Origin: Streptomyces sp. ATexAB-D23
Lineage (GTDB): Bacteria > Actinomycetota > Actinomycetes > Streptomycetales > Streptomycetaceae
Direction of reading: 5' to 3'
DNA: 64,000 bases
Assembly (NCBI RefSeq): GCF_000373645.1
Contig: NZ_KB892024.1
Location: 85,042 to 149,041, forward strand
The notes under the pieces are model-generated. The model was given only the letters and a program-made list of their open reading frames with translations. It was not told the origin of the DNA and ran no database searches. Shown here one piece after another: positions 7,516 to 16,401 of the stretch. Every line of letters begins with the position of its first letter. Positions within the stretch are counted from its first letter, which is position 1. The position numbers and the translations under genes were made by a program.

Positions 7516-9633
7516 ATGCGCACCGAGGATGTGCTGGCCGCGACCGCGACCGGGCTGTGGCGCTGGGACAACGAAGCCGGGACGGTCACCCTGGACGCGG
7601 AGGCCGCCCGCCTGCTGGAGCTGCCCGCCGAGCCCGGTGTCTTCCGCGAGTCCGAGGTTCGCGCCCGCTTCCACCCCGTCGACTGGAACGAGATCATGGG
7701 CGTGATCTCCCTCGCCGTCGCCGAGGGCACCCTCGCCGAGGCCCGGCTGCGGATCGTGGACGGGGACGGCCGGGTCCTGCGCACCGTGCGCAGCCGCTCC
7801 AAGCCGGTCCCCGGCGGCGATGACGGCAGGGACTACGCGCTCATCGGCACCCTCCAGGAGACCGTGGAGCCCCCGCCGGGCACCGCCGGGGCGCAGGCCG
7901 CGATCACCGGTGACTGGCGGCGCTCCCGCGAGGCGTTCCTGCTGGACGCCGGCCGGGCCCTGGCCGAGGCGGGGTCGACCACGGAGGTGCTGCGGGTCGC
8001 CTACTCGCTCTCCATGCCCGGGTTCTCGCCGGACGGTCTCGCGGTCTTCGGCGTCGAGGGCGAGCGGCTGACCATCGTCGGGCAGCACGGGCACACCCTG
8101 GGCGACGAGGGCCCGTTCACCGACATGCCGCTGGAGACGGACTACCCGGCCACCGAGGTCATCCGGACCGGCCGGGCCATCTATCTGCCCACCCCGGACG
8201 ACTACCGCAGCCGCTACCCCGCCACCTGGCCGCTGGTCCGGCGGTTCGGGCGCCGCTCCTGGGCGTTCCTGCCGCTCATCGTGTCCGGGCGCACGATGGG
8301 CACCTGGATGGCGGGCTTCCGGCACCCGGTGTCCTTCTCGCCGGACGAGCGGTCCGTGCTGACGACCGTGGCCCGGATGCTCGCCCAGGCGCTGGACCGG
8401 GCCGGCGTCGCCGACACCGAGCGGGAGCTGTCACTCGGCCTCCAGCGCTCGATGATGCCCTCGCTGGGCCCCGGCATCCCGGGGATGACCGTGGCCGCCC
8501 GCTACGTCCCGACCGGGGGCGGCCTCCAGGTCGGCGGCGACTGGTACGACCTGATCCCGCTCCCCAACGGCCGCATCGCCCTCGTCATCGGCGACGTCCA
8601 GGGGCACGACGTACGGGCGGCGGGGATCATGGGCCAGCTGCGGATCGCCCTGCGCGCGTACGCCTCCGAGGGGCACCGCCCCGACGCGGTGCTCTCCCGC
8701 GCCTCCCGCTTCCTCTGCGGGCTCACCGACCCCCACGAGGCCGACGAGGCCACGGCTGCGCGTTTCGCGACCTGCCTGTACGCGGAGGCCGACCCGGAGA
8801 CCGGCGTCCTGGACATCGCGCGGGCCGGCCACCCCGACCCCGTGGTGATGACGGCCGACGGGACCGCCGTCATCCGGCAGACCGAGGGCGGGCTGCCGCT
8901 CGGCATCGAGGCGGACACGGACTATCCGACGACGCAGGTCGTCCTGGAGGCCGGGCAGACGATCATGCTCTGCACGGACGGGCTGATCGAGACCGGCGGC
9001 CATGACCTCGTCACCGGCTGGGTACGGCTGCAGCCCATCCTGGAGCGGCACACCGACGACCTGGAGAGGCTCGCGGACGCGCTGGTGCAGGCCGTGCACG
9101 GCCCCGGCTCGCACTACACGACCGGGCCGCTCCCCGACCGGCGCGAGGACGACGTCGCGGTGCTGCTGCTGCGCCGCGAGGGGCCCGTCACACACCCGCC
9201 CGCGCCCCGGCGGACCGCTCTGACCATCGCCCAGGCCGAGCCGGAGCGGATCTCGGTGGCCCGGCAGCAGCTGCGGGAGCTGCTGCACGACTGGGCGGAC
9301 CCGGACCAGGTCGACGCGGCCGTGCTGCTGCTCTCCGAGATGGCCACGAATGTCCTGGTGCACACGGACGGCGACGCGCTGATGGTCGCGCAGGCCGGCG
9401 GGGTGCCGGGGGAGCGGTGTCTGCGCGTGGACATGTCCGACGGCAGCGACGAGCTGCCGCACAAGCGCAGCCCTGGGGAGATGGCCTCCAGCGGCCGGGG
9501 CCTGGTGCTGATGGAGATGCTCGCCCACCGGTGGGGGGTCGACCCGCGCGGGGCGGGCAAGTCGATCTGGTTCGAGCTGAACGAGGCGGAGGAGCCCGCC
9601 CTGCCGGACCTGGACGCCCTGCCCGATCTGTGA
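7516..9633 (+). CDS. SpoIIE-type protein phosphatase with PAS, GAF and HATPase domains
   Basis: A 705-residue multidomain regulator. An N-terminal PAS-like domain (about 1-115) is followed by a GAF domain (about 140-300), a PP2C/SpoIIE phosphatase domain (about 305-545, with G-G-D-W-Y-D and I-G-D-V-Q-G-H metal-binding motifs) and a C-terminal Spo0F/RsbW-like ATPase domain (about 575-690, with S-E-M-A-T-N-V-L-V-H and S-S-G-R-G-L). Such proteins combine anti-sigma-factor kinase and anti-anti-sigma phosphatase activities in partner-switching stress networks. It is large in Streptomyces families, so the partner cannot be named. No membrane segment is seen. Confidence 0.9.
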   Translation: MRTEDVLAATATGLWRWDNEAGTVTLDAEAARLLELPAEPGVFRESEVRARFHPVDWNEIMGVISLAVAEGTLAEARLRIVDGDGRVLRTVRSRSKPVPGGDDGRDYALIGTLQETVEPPPGTAGAQAAITGDWRRSREAFLLDAGRALAEAGSTTEVLRVAYSLSMPGFSPDGLAVFGVEGERLTIVGQHGHTLGDEGPFTDMPLETDYPATEVIRTGRAIYLPTPDDYRSRYPATWPLVRRFGRRSWAFLPLIVSGRTMGTWMAGFRHPVSFSPDERSVLTTVARMLAQALDRAGVADTERELSLGLQRSMMPSLGPGIPGMTVAARYVPTGGGLQVGGDWYDLIPLPNGRIALVIGDVQGHDVRAAGIMGQLRIALRAYASEGHRPDAVLSRASRFLCGLTDPHEADEATAARFATCLYAEADPETGVLDIARAGHPDPVVMTADGTAVIRQTEGGLPLGIEADTDYPTTQVVLEAGQTIMLCTDGLIETGGHDLVTGWVRLQPILERHTDDLERLADALVQAVHGPGSHYTTGPLPDRREDDVAVLLLRREGPVTHPPAPRRTALTIAQAEPERISVARQQLRELLHDWADPDQVDAAVLLLSEMATNVLVHTDGDALMVAQAGGVPGERCLRVDMSDGSDELPHKRSPGEMASSGRGLVLMEMLAHRWGVDPRGAGKSIWFELNEAEEPALPDLDALPDL

Positions 9634-9644
9634 ACCGTCAGGAC

Positions 9645-10703
9645 CTAGTTCTCAGGGGTCTCCGGGTGGCCGCCCTTGCGCAGCTCCCCCAGGATGCCGA
9701 AGGCAGCCGCGCACAGCGGCACGGCGAGCAGCATGCCGAGGATGCCCGCCACGCTCGCGCCCGCCGTCAGCGCGATCAGGATCATCGCGGGGTGCATCTG
9801 GACCGTACGGCTCTGGATCATCGGCTGAAGGATGTGGCCCTCCAGCACCTGCACGGCGAGGACGACACCGAGCGCCCACAGCGCGATGACGAACCCCCGG
9901 TCCGCGAGCGCCACCAGGACCGCGACCGTTCCGGAGATGAACGCGCCGAGGTACGGGATGTAGGCGCCGACGAGCACCAGCGCGCCGAGCCCCACCGCGC
10001 CGGGCACCCGCAGGATCAGCAGCCCGACCGTGATGCAGACGGCGTCGATCAGCGCGATGAGCGTCGTTCCGCGCATGAAGCCCTCGACGGCTTCGAAGGC
10101 GCGCCGTCCCATCGCCTCGACCATGGCCCCGGTGCCGCGCGGGGCGACGGCGTGGGCGAGACGTGCCGCCCGGTCGGAGTCGCGGAGGAAGAAGAAGGTC
10201 AGCAGCAGGGCGAGGACGCTGGTGGCGATGAGGGAGCCGATCAGGCTGATGCCGGTGAGGAGCCCGCCCGCGGCGCTCGCACCGAACTTCGAGACCAGCT
10301 GGCGGGCGTTGGCCGCCAGGTCGTCCACGTTGGTGCCGTCCGCGACGTCGAAGTGGTCGATGACCCACTGCCCGGCGTCCTTCAGTGACCGGACGATCTG
10401 GTCACCGGTCTCCACGAGCGCGGAGACGACGATGTAGCCCGCGCCGCCGACGACGGCGACGAGGAGCGCGCAGGTGACGAAGGCGGCCAGCGAGCGGTTC
10501 ACGCCGTGGGTGGTCATCCGGCGGTGCACCGGGCCGAGCAGCGCCGTACCGAGCAGCGCGAGCAGTACGGGTGTGACCGCGGTCTTGAGGGCGATGCACA
10601 CCCAGACGGCGACGGCGGTGACACCCGCGACCAGCAGGAGGACGCCGCACCAGGCGGCCGTCCGCCGGGCGCCGTCGGGCAGGAGGGGCTTCTGGGTCTG
10701 CAC
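9645..10703 (-). CDS. AI-2E family transporter (PerM/TqsA-like)
   Basis: A 352-residue integral membrane protein starting at GTG 10703. Hydrophobic segments cluster at about 15-60, 75-100, 165-195, 225-290 and 300-340, with the family's central hydrophilic stretch around 100-160. The family exports small molecules such as autoinducer-2 or acts in ion antiport; the substrate here is unknown. It converges on the phosphatase gene with only 11 bases between stop codons, and no terminator is visible in that gap. Confidence 0.85.
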   Translation of the reverse strand: MQTQKPLLPDGARRTAAWCGVLLLVAGVTAVAVWVCIALKTAVTPVLLALLGTALLGPVHRRMTTHGVNRSLAAFVTCALLVAVVGGAGYIVVSALVETGDQIVRSLKDAGQWVIDHFDVADGTNVDDLAANARQLVSKFGASAAGGLLTGISLIGSLIATSVLALLLTFFFLRDSDRAARLAHAVAPRGTGAMVEAMGRRAFEAVEGFMRGTTLIALIDAVCITVGLLILRVPGAVGLGALVLVGAYIPYLGAFISGTVAVLVALADRGFVIALWALGVVLAVQVLEGHILQPMIQSRTVQMHPAMILIALTAGASVAGILGMLLAVPLCAAAFGILGELRKGGHPETPEN

Positions 10704-10793
10704 CCTCTCAGCCGATCACGCCCGGGAAGCGCTGTCCCGCCCGTGCCGCCGTACGAGCGACGGGGTGTCGCCCGGCGGCGGGGCGGGAGGCGG

Positions 10794-11750
10794 TCACATG
10801 CCGTGGACGGCGGGCACGGTGCCGAGGCGGCCGGCCTGGAAGTCCTCGAAGGCCTGCTTCAGTTCGGCCTGGCTGTTCATCACGAACGGCCCGTAGTGCG
10901 CCATCGGCTCGCGGATGGGACGCCCGCCGAGCAGGACGACCTCCAGGTCGGGGGTGTTCCCGTCCTGCTTCTCGTCCGCGCGCACGGTCAGCGAGGAACC
11001 GGCGCCGAAGACGGCGGTCTGGCCCAGGTGGACGGGCCGGCGCTCGGCCCCGGCGGTGCCGCGCCCGGCGAGGACGTACGCGAGGCCGTTGAAGTCCTCG
11101 CGCCAGGGGAGCGTCACCTCGGCGCCGGGGCGCACGGTGGCGTGGATCATCGTGATCGGGGTGTGGGTGATGCCGGGGCCCTCGTGGCCGTCGAGCTCAC
11201 CGGCGATGACCCGGAGCAGCGCGCCGCCGTCCGGGGAGGCGAGCAGTTGGACCTGACCGCCGCGGATGTCCTGGTAGCGCGGGGCCATCATCTTGTCGGC
11301 CTTGGGCAGGTTCACCCAGAGCTGGAGGCCGTGGAAGAGGCCGCCCGACATGACGAGGGACTCCGGCGGTGCCTCGATGTGCAGCAGCCCGGAGCCGGCG
11401 GTCATCCACTGGGTGTCGCCGTTGCCGATGGTGCCGCCGCCGCCGTTGGAGTCCTGGTGGATGAAGGTTCCGTCGATCAGGTACGTCACGGTCTCGAAGC
11501 CGCGGTGCGGGTGCCAGGGGGTGCCCTTGGGCTCGCCCGCCGCGTACTCCACCTCACCCATCTGGTCCATCATGATGAACGGGTCGAGGTGCTTGTAGTT
11601 GATCCCCGCGAAGGCGCGGCGGACCGGGAAGCCCTCGCCCTCGAACCCGCTCGGCGCCGTGGTCACGGCGAGCACGGGACGGGCCGCGGCGTCACCGGAA
11701 GCGGCCACCTTGGGCAGGGTCAGCGGATTCTCGACGGTCACTGCGGGCAT
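10794..11750 (-). CDS. Pirin family protein
   Basis: A 318-residue bicupin. The N-terminal half carries the metal-binding motif H-P-H-R-G-F-E-T-V-T-Y and a later H-I-E, with the third family signature G-L-Q-L-W-V-N-L. ATG 11750 has GGAGG upstream. Pirins are Fe-binding redox-sensitive modulators; in Streptomyces ambofaciens a pirin (PirA) was reported to modulate an acyl-CoA dehydrogenase of beta-oxidation. Here a large acyl-CoA dehydrogenase gene lies only one gene away, which fits that role. The AT-rich promoter region around 11780-11805 contains TTCAACTAAATTGG. Confidence 0.9.
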   Translation of the reverse strand: MPAVTVENPLTLPKVAASGDAAARPVLAVTTAPSGFEGEGFPVRRAFAGINYKHLDPFIMMDQMGEVEYAAGEPKGTPWHPHRGFETVTYLIDGTFIHQDSNGGGGTIGNGDTQWMTAGSGLLHIEAPPESLVMSGGLFHGLQLWVNLPKADKMMAPRYQDIRGGQVQLLASPDGGALLRVIAGELDGHEGPGITHTPITMIHATVRPGAEVTLPWREDFNGLAYVLAGRGTAGAERRPVHLGQTAVFGAGSSLTVRADEKQDGNTPDLEVVLLGGRPIREPMAHYGPFVMNSQAELKQAFEDFQAGRLGTVPAVHGM

Positions 11751-11844
11751 GGGAGCCACCTCCGGGGGACTGTTCTGGAACCAATTTAGTTGAATGGTGA
11801 ACATCCTGCAAGGCTCCGGCCATTCCCGCACCGTGCCCCGGCAG

Positions 11845-11886
11845 CCGGAAGGGGCCCGTACCGAGAGCGGTACGGGCCCCTTCCGG
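11845..11886. terminator. Strong 19-bp hairpin terminator
   Basis: Positions 11845-11863 pair perfectly with 11868-11886 around the tetraloop AGAG. It follows the stop of the SseB-like gene (read leftwards) and precedes the pirin promoter, so it should end SseB-like transcription. Confidence 0.85.
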
Positions 11887-11905
11887 AAGACCTCGGCCAG
11901 GCCGG

Positions 11906-12346
11906 TCAGCCGTACATGCGGCGCATCGCGAAGTCGACCATCTGCTCGACGGCCTTGGCGTCGAAGACCATGCGGTGCTCGCCCTCCATGTCCAGGACGA
12001 AGCCGTAGCCGGTGGGCAGCAGGTCGATCACCTCGGCGCCGGTGATCACGAAGTACTTGGACTCCTTGCCCGCGTACAGCCGCAGCTCCTTGAGCGTGGT
12101 GAACATCGGGATCACGGGCTGCTGGGTGTTGTGGAGCGCGAGGAAGCCGGGATTGTCGCCGCGCGGGCAGTAGACCTTCGACGTCGCGAAGATCTGCTGG
12201 AAGTCCTCGGCGGCCAGCGAGCCGGTCGTGAACGCCCGTACCGCGTCGCCCAGCGAGGGCGGCGAGGGTTCGGGGTACAGCGGCTGCTCGCCGTAGCCGC
12301 CCCCCATCGGCTGCTGCGCGCCCTGGTTCTGGTCGTAGCCGTACAT
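11906..12346 (-). CDS. SseB-family protein
   Basis: A 146-residue cytoplasmic protein. After a Gln/Gly/Pro-rich head (Y-G-Y-D-Q-N-Q-G-A-Q-Q-P), residues about 30-146 match the SseB N-terminal domain, a fold of unknown biochemical role common in actinobacteria. The ATG at 12346 was chosen because the domain and its Gly-rich leader follow directly; upstream in-frame sequence is promoter-like. No ribosome-binding site precedes it, so the message may be leaderless. It is divergent from the acyl-CoA dehydrogenase gene. Confidence 0.7.
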   Translation of the reverse strand: MYGYDQNQGAQQPMGGGYGEQPLYPEPSPPSLGDAVRAFTTGSLAAEDFQQIFATSKVYCPRGDNPGFLALHNTQQPVIPMFTTLKELRLYAGKESKYFVITGAEVIDLLPTGYGFVLDMEGEHRMVFDAKAVEQMVDFAMRRMYG

Positions 12347-12494
12347 GGTGCAAAGAGTAATCGGCCACATCTGCGACTCGGGGGGTTGCGCCTTATTACT
12401 GACGGGTAGCATCATCGTAGAGGTCAGCTGATACGTCCGGGCCACCCCTCCACGGGGCGCTGCGCGCCACTGCTATTGATTACGGAGCCTTCCC
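12347..12494. promoter_or_regulatory. Divergent promoter region between SseB-like gene and acyl-CoA dehydrogenase
   Basis: The 148-bp gap contains a possible rightward promoter, TTGCGC (12386-12391) and TAGCAT (12407-12412), though its 15-base spacing is short. No long inverted repeat is seen. The assignment is weak. Confidence 0.35.
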
Positions 12495-14321
12495 ATGGGG
12501 CACTACAAGTCGAATCTCCGCGACATCGAGTTCAACCTCTTCGAGGTGCTCGGGCGCGACAAGCTGTACGGCACCGGACCGTTCGCGGAGATGGACGTCG
12601 AGACCGCGAAGAGCATCCTCGACGAGGTCGCCCGCCTCGCGGAGAACGAGCTCGCCGACTCCTACGCCGACGCCGACCGCAACCCGCCGGTCTTCGACCC
12701 GGAGACCAACACCGCACCGGTCCCCGACACGTTCAAGAAGTCGTACCAGGCCTTCATGGACTCCGAGTACTGGCGCCTGGGCCTGCCCGAGGAGATCGGC
12801 GGCACCACCTCGCCCCGCTCCCTGATCTGGGGCTACGCGGAGCTGCTGCTCGGCGCCAACCCGGCCGTCTGGATGTACTCCTCGGGTCCGGCGTTCGCCG
12901 GCATCCTCTTCGAGGAGGGCAACGAGGCGCAGAAGAAGGTCGCCGAGATCGCCGTCGAGAAGCAGTGGGGCTCGACGATGGTGCTGACCGAGCCGGACGC
13001 CGGCTCCGACGTCGGCGCGGGCCGCACGAAGGCCGTCGAGCAGGAGGACGGCTCCTGGCACATCGAGGGCGTGAAGCGCTTCATCACCTCGGGCGAGCAC
13101 GACATGTCCGAGAACATCCTCCACTACGTGCTGGCCCGCCCCGAGGGCGCGGGACCCGGCACGAAGGGCCTCTCCCTCTTCCTGGTCCCGAAGTACCACT
13201 TCGACTGGACCACCGGCGAGCTGGGCGAGCGCAACGGCGTGTACGCGACGAACGTCGAGCACAAGATGGGCCTCAAGGCGTCCAACACCTGCGAGATGAC
13301 GTTCGGCGACCGCCACCCCGCCAAGGGCTGGCTCATCGGCGACAAGCACGACGGCATCCGCCAGATGTTCCGCATCATCGAGTTCGCCCGCATGATGGTC
13401 GGCACGAAGGCCATCGCCACGCTCTCCACCGGCTACCTCAACGCGCTGGAGTACGCCAAGGAGCGCGTCCAGGGCACCGACCTGTCGGAGTTCATGAACA
13501 AGACGGCGCCCAAGGTCACCATCACGCACCACCCCGACGTGCGCCGCTCGCTCATGACGCAGAAGGCGTACGCCGAGGGCATGCGCGCCCTCGTCCTCTA
13601 CACCGCCTCCGTCCAGGACGCGATCCAGGAGAAGGAGGCCGCGGGCGAGGACGCGAAGGCCCTGCACGGCCTGAACGACCTGCTGCTCCCGATCGTGAAG
13701 GGCTACGGCTCCGAGAAGTCCTACGAGCAGCTGGCACAGTCGCTCCAGACGTTCGGCGGCTCCGGGTACCTCCAGGAGTACCCGATCGAGCAGTACATCC
13801 GTGACGCCAAGATCGACACGCTGTACGAGGGCACGACGGCCATCCAGGGCCAGGACTTCTTCTTCCGGAAGATCGTCCGCGACCAGGGCGCCTCGCTCAA
13901 CGCGCTCTCCGAGGAGATCAAGAAGTTCCTCGCGGGCGCCCAGGGCAACGAGGAGCTGGCCGGCGCGCTGGACAGCCTCGCGAAGGCCGCGGTGGACCTG
14001 GAGGCGATCGTCGGCACGATGATCACCGACCTCACCGCCACCGGCGAGGACGTCAAGAACATCTACAAGGTGGGCCTGAACACCACCCGCCTGCTGCTGG
14101 CCTCCGGCGATGTCGTCGTCGGCTACCTGCTGCTCAAGGGCGCGGCCGTGGCCGCCGAGAAGCTGCCGACGGCCTCCGCGAAGGACGTCGCCTTCTACCA
14201 GGGCAAGATCGCCGCCGCGAAGTTCTTCGCCGCGAACATCCTCCCGGGCGTCGGCGCCGAGCGCGCCCTCGCCGAGTCCGTCGACAACTCCCTGATGGAC
14301 CTGGACGAGGCCGCGTTCTAG
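12495..14321 (+). CDS. Large acyl-CoA dehydrogenase
   Basis: A 608-residue flavoenzyme of the about 600-residue, FadE5-like branch of acyl-CoA dehydrogenases. It shows the FAD/substrate loop (M-V-L-T-E-P-D-A-G-S-D-V-G), the helical core, the catalytic region Y-E-G-T-T-A-I-Q-G-Q-D-F-F, and an extra C-terminal helical domain beyond residue 450. It catalyses the first step of fatty-acid beta-oxidation (alpha,beta-dehydrogenation of acyl-CoA). The pirin gene close by may regulate it. A 14-bp hairpin follows the stop. Chain-length preference cannot be read from sequence. Confidence 0.92.
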   Translation: MGHYKSNLRDIEFNLFEVLGRDKLYGTGPFAEMDVETAKSILDEVARLAENELADSYADADRNPPVFDPETNTAPVPDTFKKSYQAFMDSEYWRLGLPEEIGGTTSPRSLIWGYAELLLGANPAVWMYSSGPAFAGILFEEGNEAQKKVAEIAVEKQWGSTMVLTEPDAGSDVGAGRTKAVEQEDGSWHIEGVKRFITSGEHDMSENILHYVLARPEGAGPGTKGLSLFLVPKYHFDWTTGELGERNGVYATNVEHKMGLKASNTCEMTFGDRHPAKGWLIGDKHDGIRQMFRIIEFARMMVGTKAIATLSTGYLNALEYAKERVQGTDLSEFMNKTAPKVTITHHPDVRRSLMTQKAYAEGMRALVLYTASVQDAIQEKEAAGEDAKALHGLNDLLLPIVKGYGSEKSYEQLAQSLQTFGGSGYLQEYPIEQYIRDAKIDTLYEGTTAIQGQDFFFRKIVRDQGASLNALSEEIKKFLAGAQGNEELAGALDSLAKAAVDLEAIVGTMITDLTATGEDVKNIYKVGLNTTRLLLASGDVVVGYLLLKGAAVAAEKLPTASAKDVAFYQGKIAAAKFFAANILPGVGAERALAESVDNSLMDLDEAAF

Positions 14322-14345
14322 GGCGCCGCAGCCCGCTCGTCAACG

Positions 14346-14381
14346 GCGCCGCCACCCGGACACGCTTCCGGGTGGCGGCGC
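14346..14381 (+). terminator. Terminator after acyl-CoA dehydrogenase
   Basis: Positions 14346-14359 pair perfectly with 14368-14381 (14-bp stem, loop ACACGCTT), 24 bases after the stop codon. Confidence 0.8.
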
Positions 14382-14491
14382 TGTCGTACGGGCGGCCCGT
14401 GGTGTGGTCCTACGCCCACGGCCGGCTCAAGCTCTCCGTCCCGTCCGGCATCGGCATCGGCATCGGCCTGACGGCCATCGACCAGCTGTGA
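14372..14491 (+). pseudogene. Possible small coding remnant (39 codons)
   Basis: From GTG 14372 an open frame reads to TGA 14489-14491 with the tail L-K-L-S-V-P-S-G-I-G-I-G-I-G-L-T-A-I-D-Q-L, a protein-like composition with a Gly-Ile repeat. It overlaps the right arm of the terminator hairpin and has no ribosome-binding site, so it may be the leftover 3' end of a lost gene. I do not recognise the family. Confidence 0.25.
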
Positions 14492-14628
14492 GTGGCGAGA
14501 AACCGACCGCTTTCCATGTCCTGACAGACACCGTCGACCCCGGAATTCCGGGCTCACCGGACAATGCCCGCAGGAGCCCGGGGGGCGACGGTGAATCCTT
14601 TCGGCCAAGCCTGGCTACAGTGAAGAAC

Positions 14629-15927
14629 ATGAGTTCCTCCCCCCGCTTCGACCGCGGCCACACCGACGATCTGATGGCCTTCCTGATGGCCGCCCCCTCT
14701 CCGTACCACGCCGTGGCAGCCGCCGCGGCGCGGCTGGAGAAGGCCGGGTTCCGGCAGGTGGAGGAGACCGCGGCCTGGGACGGGACCGCGGGCGGCAAGT
14801 ACGTCCTGCGCGGGGGCGCGATCGTCGCCTGGTACGTGCCGGAGGGCGCCGGGGCGCACACCCCGTTCCGGATCGTCGGCGCACACACCGACTCCCCCAA
14901 CCTCCGCGTGAAGCCGCTGCCGGACTCCGGCGCGTACGGCTGGCGGCAGATCGCCGTGGAGGTCTACGGCGGCACCCTGCTCAACACCTGGCTGGATCGC
15001 GACCTCGGCCTCGCCGGCCGGATCTCGCTGCGAGGGGGCACCGACCGGCTGGTCTCGATCGACCGCCCGCTGCTGCGCGTCCCGCAGCTCGCCGTGCACC
15101 TGGACCGGTCGGCCAACACCGACGGGCTGAAGCTGGACCGGCAGAAGCACATGCAGCCCATCTGGGGGCTCGGGGACGTCGAGGAGGGCGACCTCATCCG
15201 GTTCGTCGCCGACGAGGCGGGCGTCGACGCCGAGGACATCACCGGCTGGGACCTGATGCCGCACCCGGTCGAACCGCCGTCCTACCTGGGCCGCGACCGC
15301 GAACTCGTGGCCGGTCCCCGCATGGACAACCTGCTCTCGGTGCACGCGGCGACCGCCGCGCTCGCCGCCGTCGCCGGGCAGCCCGACTCCGAGCTGCCGT
15401 ACATCCCGGTCATGGCCGCCTTCGACCACGAGGAGAACGGCTCGCAGTCCGACACCGGCGCGGACGGACCGCTGCTCGGCACGGTCCTGGAACGCTCGGT
15501 CTTCGCCCGCGGCGGCGGTTACGAGGACCGCGCCCGCGCCTTCGCCGGCACGGTCTGCCTCTCCTCCGACACCGGCCACGCGGTCCACCCCAACTACGCC
15601 GAGCGCCACGACCCCACGCACCACCCGGTCGTCAACGGCGGGCCGATCCTCAAGGTCAACGTCAACATGCGGTACGCGACCGACGGCAGCGGCCGCTCCG
15701 TGTTCGCGGCCGCCTGCGACAAGGCGGGCGTGCCGTGGCAGACGTTCGTCTCCAACAACGCGATGCCCTGCGGCACGACGATCGGCCCGATCACCGCGGC
15801 CCGGCACGGCATCCGGACCGTCGACATCGGCGTCGCCATCCTGTCCATGCACAGCGCGCGCGAGCTGTGCGGCGCGGACGACCCGTATCTGCTGGCGAAC
15901 GCTCTGGTGGCCTTCCTGGCCGGCTGA
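14629..15927 (+). CDS. apeB: M18 family aminopeptidase
   Basis: A 432-residue metallo-aminopeptidase of the aspartyl-aminopeptidase (M18) family. The binuclear zinc ligands are visible: H86 and D88 in G-A-H-T-D-S-P-N, E-E in F-D-H-E-E-N-G-S, D in S-S-D-T-G-H-A, and H in S-M-H-S-A-R-E. It trims N-terminal residues from peptides in the cytoplasm. The ATG at 14629 begins directly before the conserved domain. It follows the acyl-CoA dehydrogenase after a terminator, so it probably has its own promoter, where the palindrome CCCGGAATTCCGGG (14539-14552) lies. Confidence 0.93.
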   Translation: MSSSPRFDRGHTDDLMAFLMAAPSPYHAVAAAAARLEKAGFRQVEETAAWDGTAGGKYVLRGGAIVAWYVPEGAGAHTPFRIVGAHTDSPNLRVKPLPDSGAYGWRQIAVEVYGGTLLNTWLDRDLGLAGRISLRGGTDRLVSIDRPLLRVPQLAVHLDRSANTDGLKLDRQKHMQPIWGLGDVEEGDLIRFVADEAGVDAEDITGWDLMPHPVEPPSYLGRDRELVAGPRMDNLLSVHAATAALAAVAGQPDSELPYIPVMAAFDHEENGSQSDTGADGPLLGTVLERSVFARGGGYEDRARAFAGTVCLSSDTGHAVHPNYAERHDPTHHPVVNGGPILKVNVNMRYATDGSGRSVFAAACDKAGVPWQTFVSNNAMPCGTTIGPITAARHGIRTVDIGVAILSMHSARELCGADDPYLLANALVAFLAG

Positions 15928-16071
15928 CGCCTCGTGGGGCGCCTCCGGGGACAGGCCGGCGCCTCCGGGGGCGCCTTCGCCCAACCTCCCGCCCGCGCAT
16001 GCTCGTTGCCGGGCCGGGTACGCGCTCCGTACACGGCCCGGAGCTTCCGGGCCGTCGAGGAGGCGGAACTC

Positions 16072-16290
16072 ATGGGACTCGGAGGATGCATCATCCTCAT
16101 CGGCGCGGGAGCGATCCTCGCTTTCGCGACCGACTGGGAACTGGACAGTGTCAACGTCGACCTGGTCGGCTGGATCATGATGATCGTCGGCGTCATCGGC
16201 GTCTTCGTCTACGCGAGCGTCATACGGCGCCGCCGCATGCTCGTACCGCCGGCCACCACCGTCGTGTCGGACGACGAACGGCACCTGTGA
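16072..16290 (+). CDS. Small membrane protein, DUF6458 type
   Basis: A 72-residue protein with two hydrophobic segments (about 4-21 and 32-54), the second followed by R-R-R-R, giving a hairpin membrane topology with a short cytoplasmic tail. The N-terminus M-G-L-G-G-C-I-I-L-I-G-A-G-A-I-L is typical of the DUF6458 family found across actinobacteria. The ATG at 16072 has GAGG about 10 bases upstream. Function is unknown. Confidence 0.7.
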   Translation: MGLGGCIILIGAGAILAFATDWELDSVNVDLVGWIMMIVGVIGVFVYASVIRRRRMLVPPATTVVSDDERHL

Positions 16291-16401
16291 CCGGGCACGA
16301 TCCGGCCGTACCCCGGAAACGCTCCCGCCGGATCCCCGATATTCTGGGCGCTTGCCCGTGACCCGGCACCGGGCGCGTCAGACCCGGAAGGGGAGCCGCT
16401 C

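Noticed and set aside
5558..7705. 715-codon plus-strand frame
   Set aside because: It lies antisense to aspS and continues into the phosphatase promoter; no recognisable domain.
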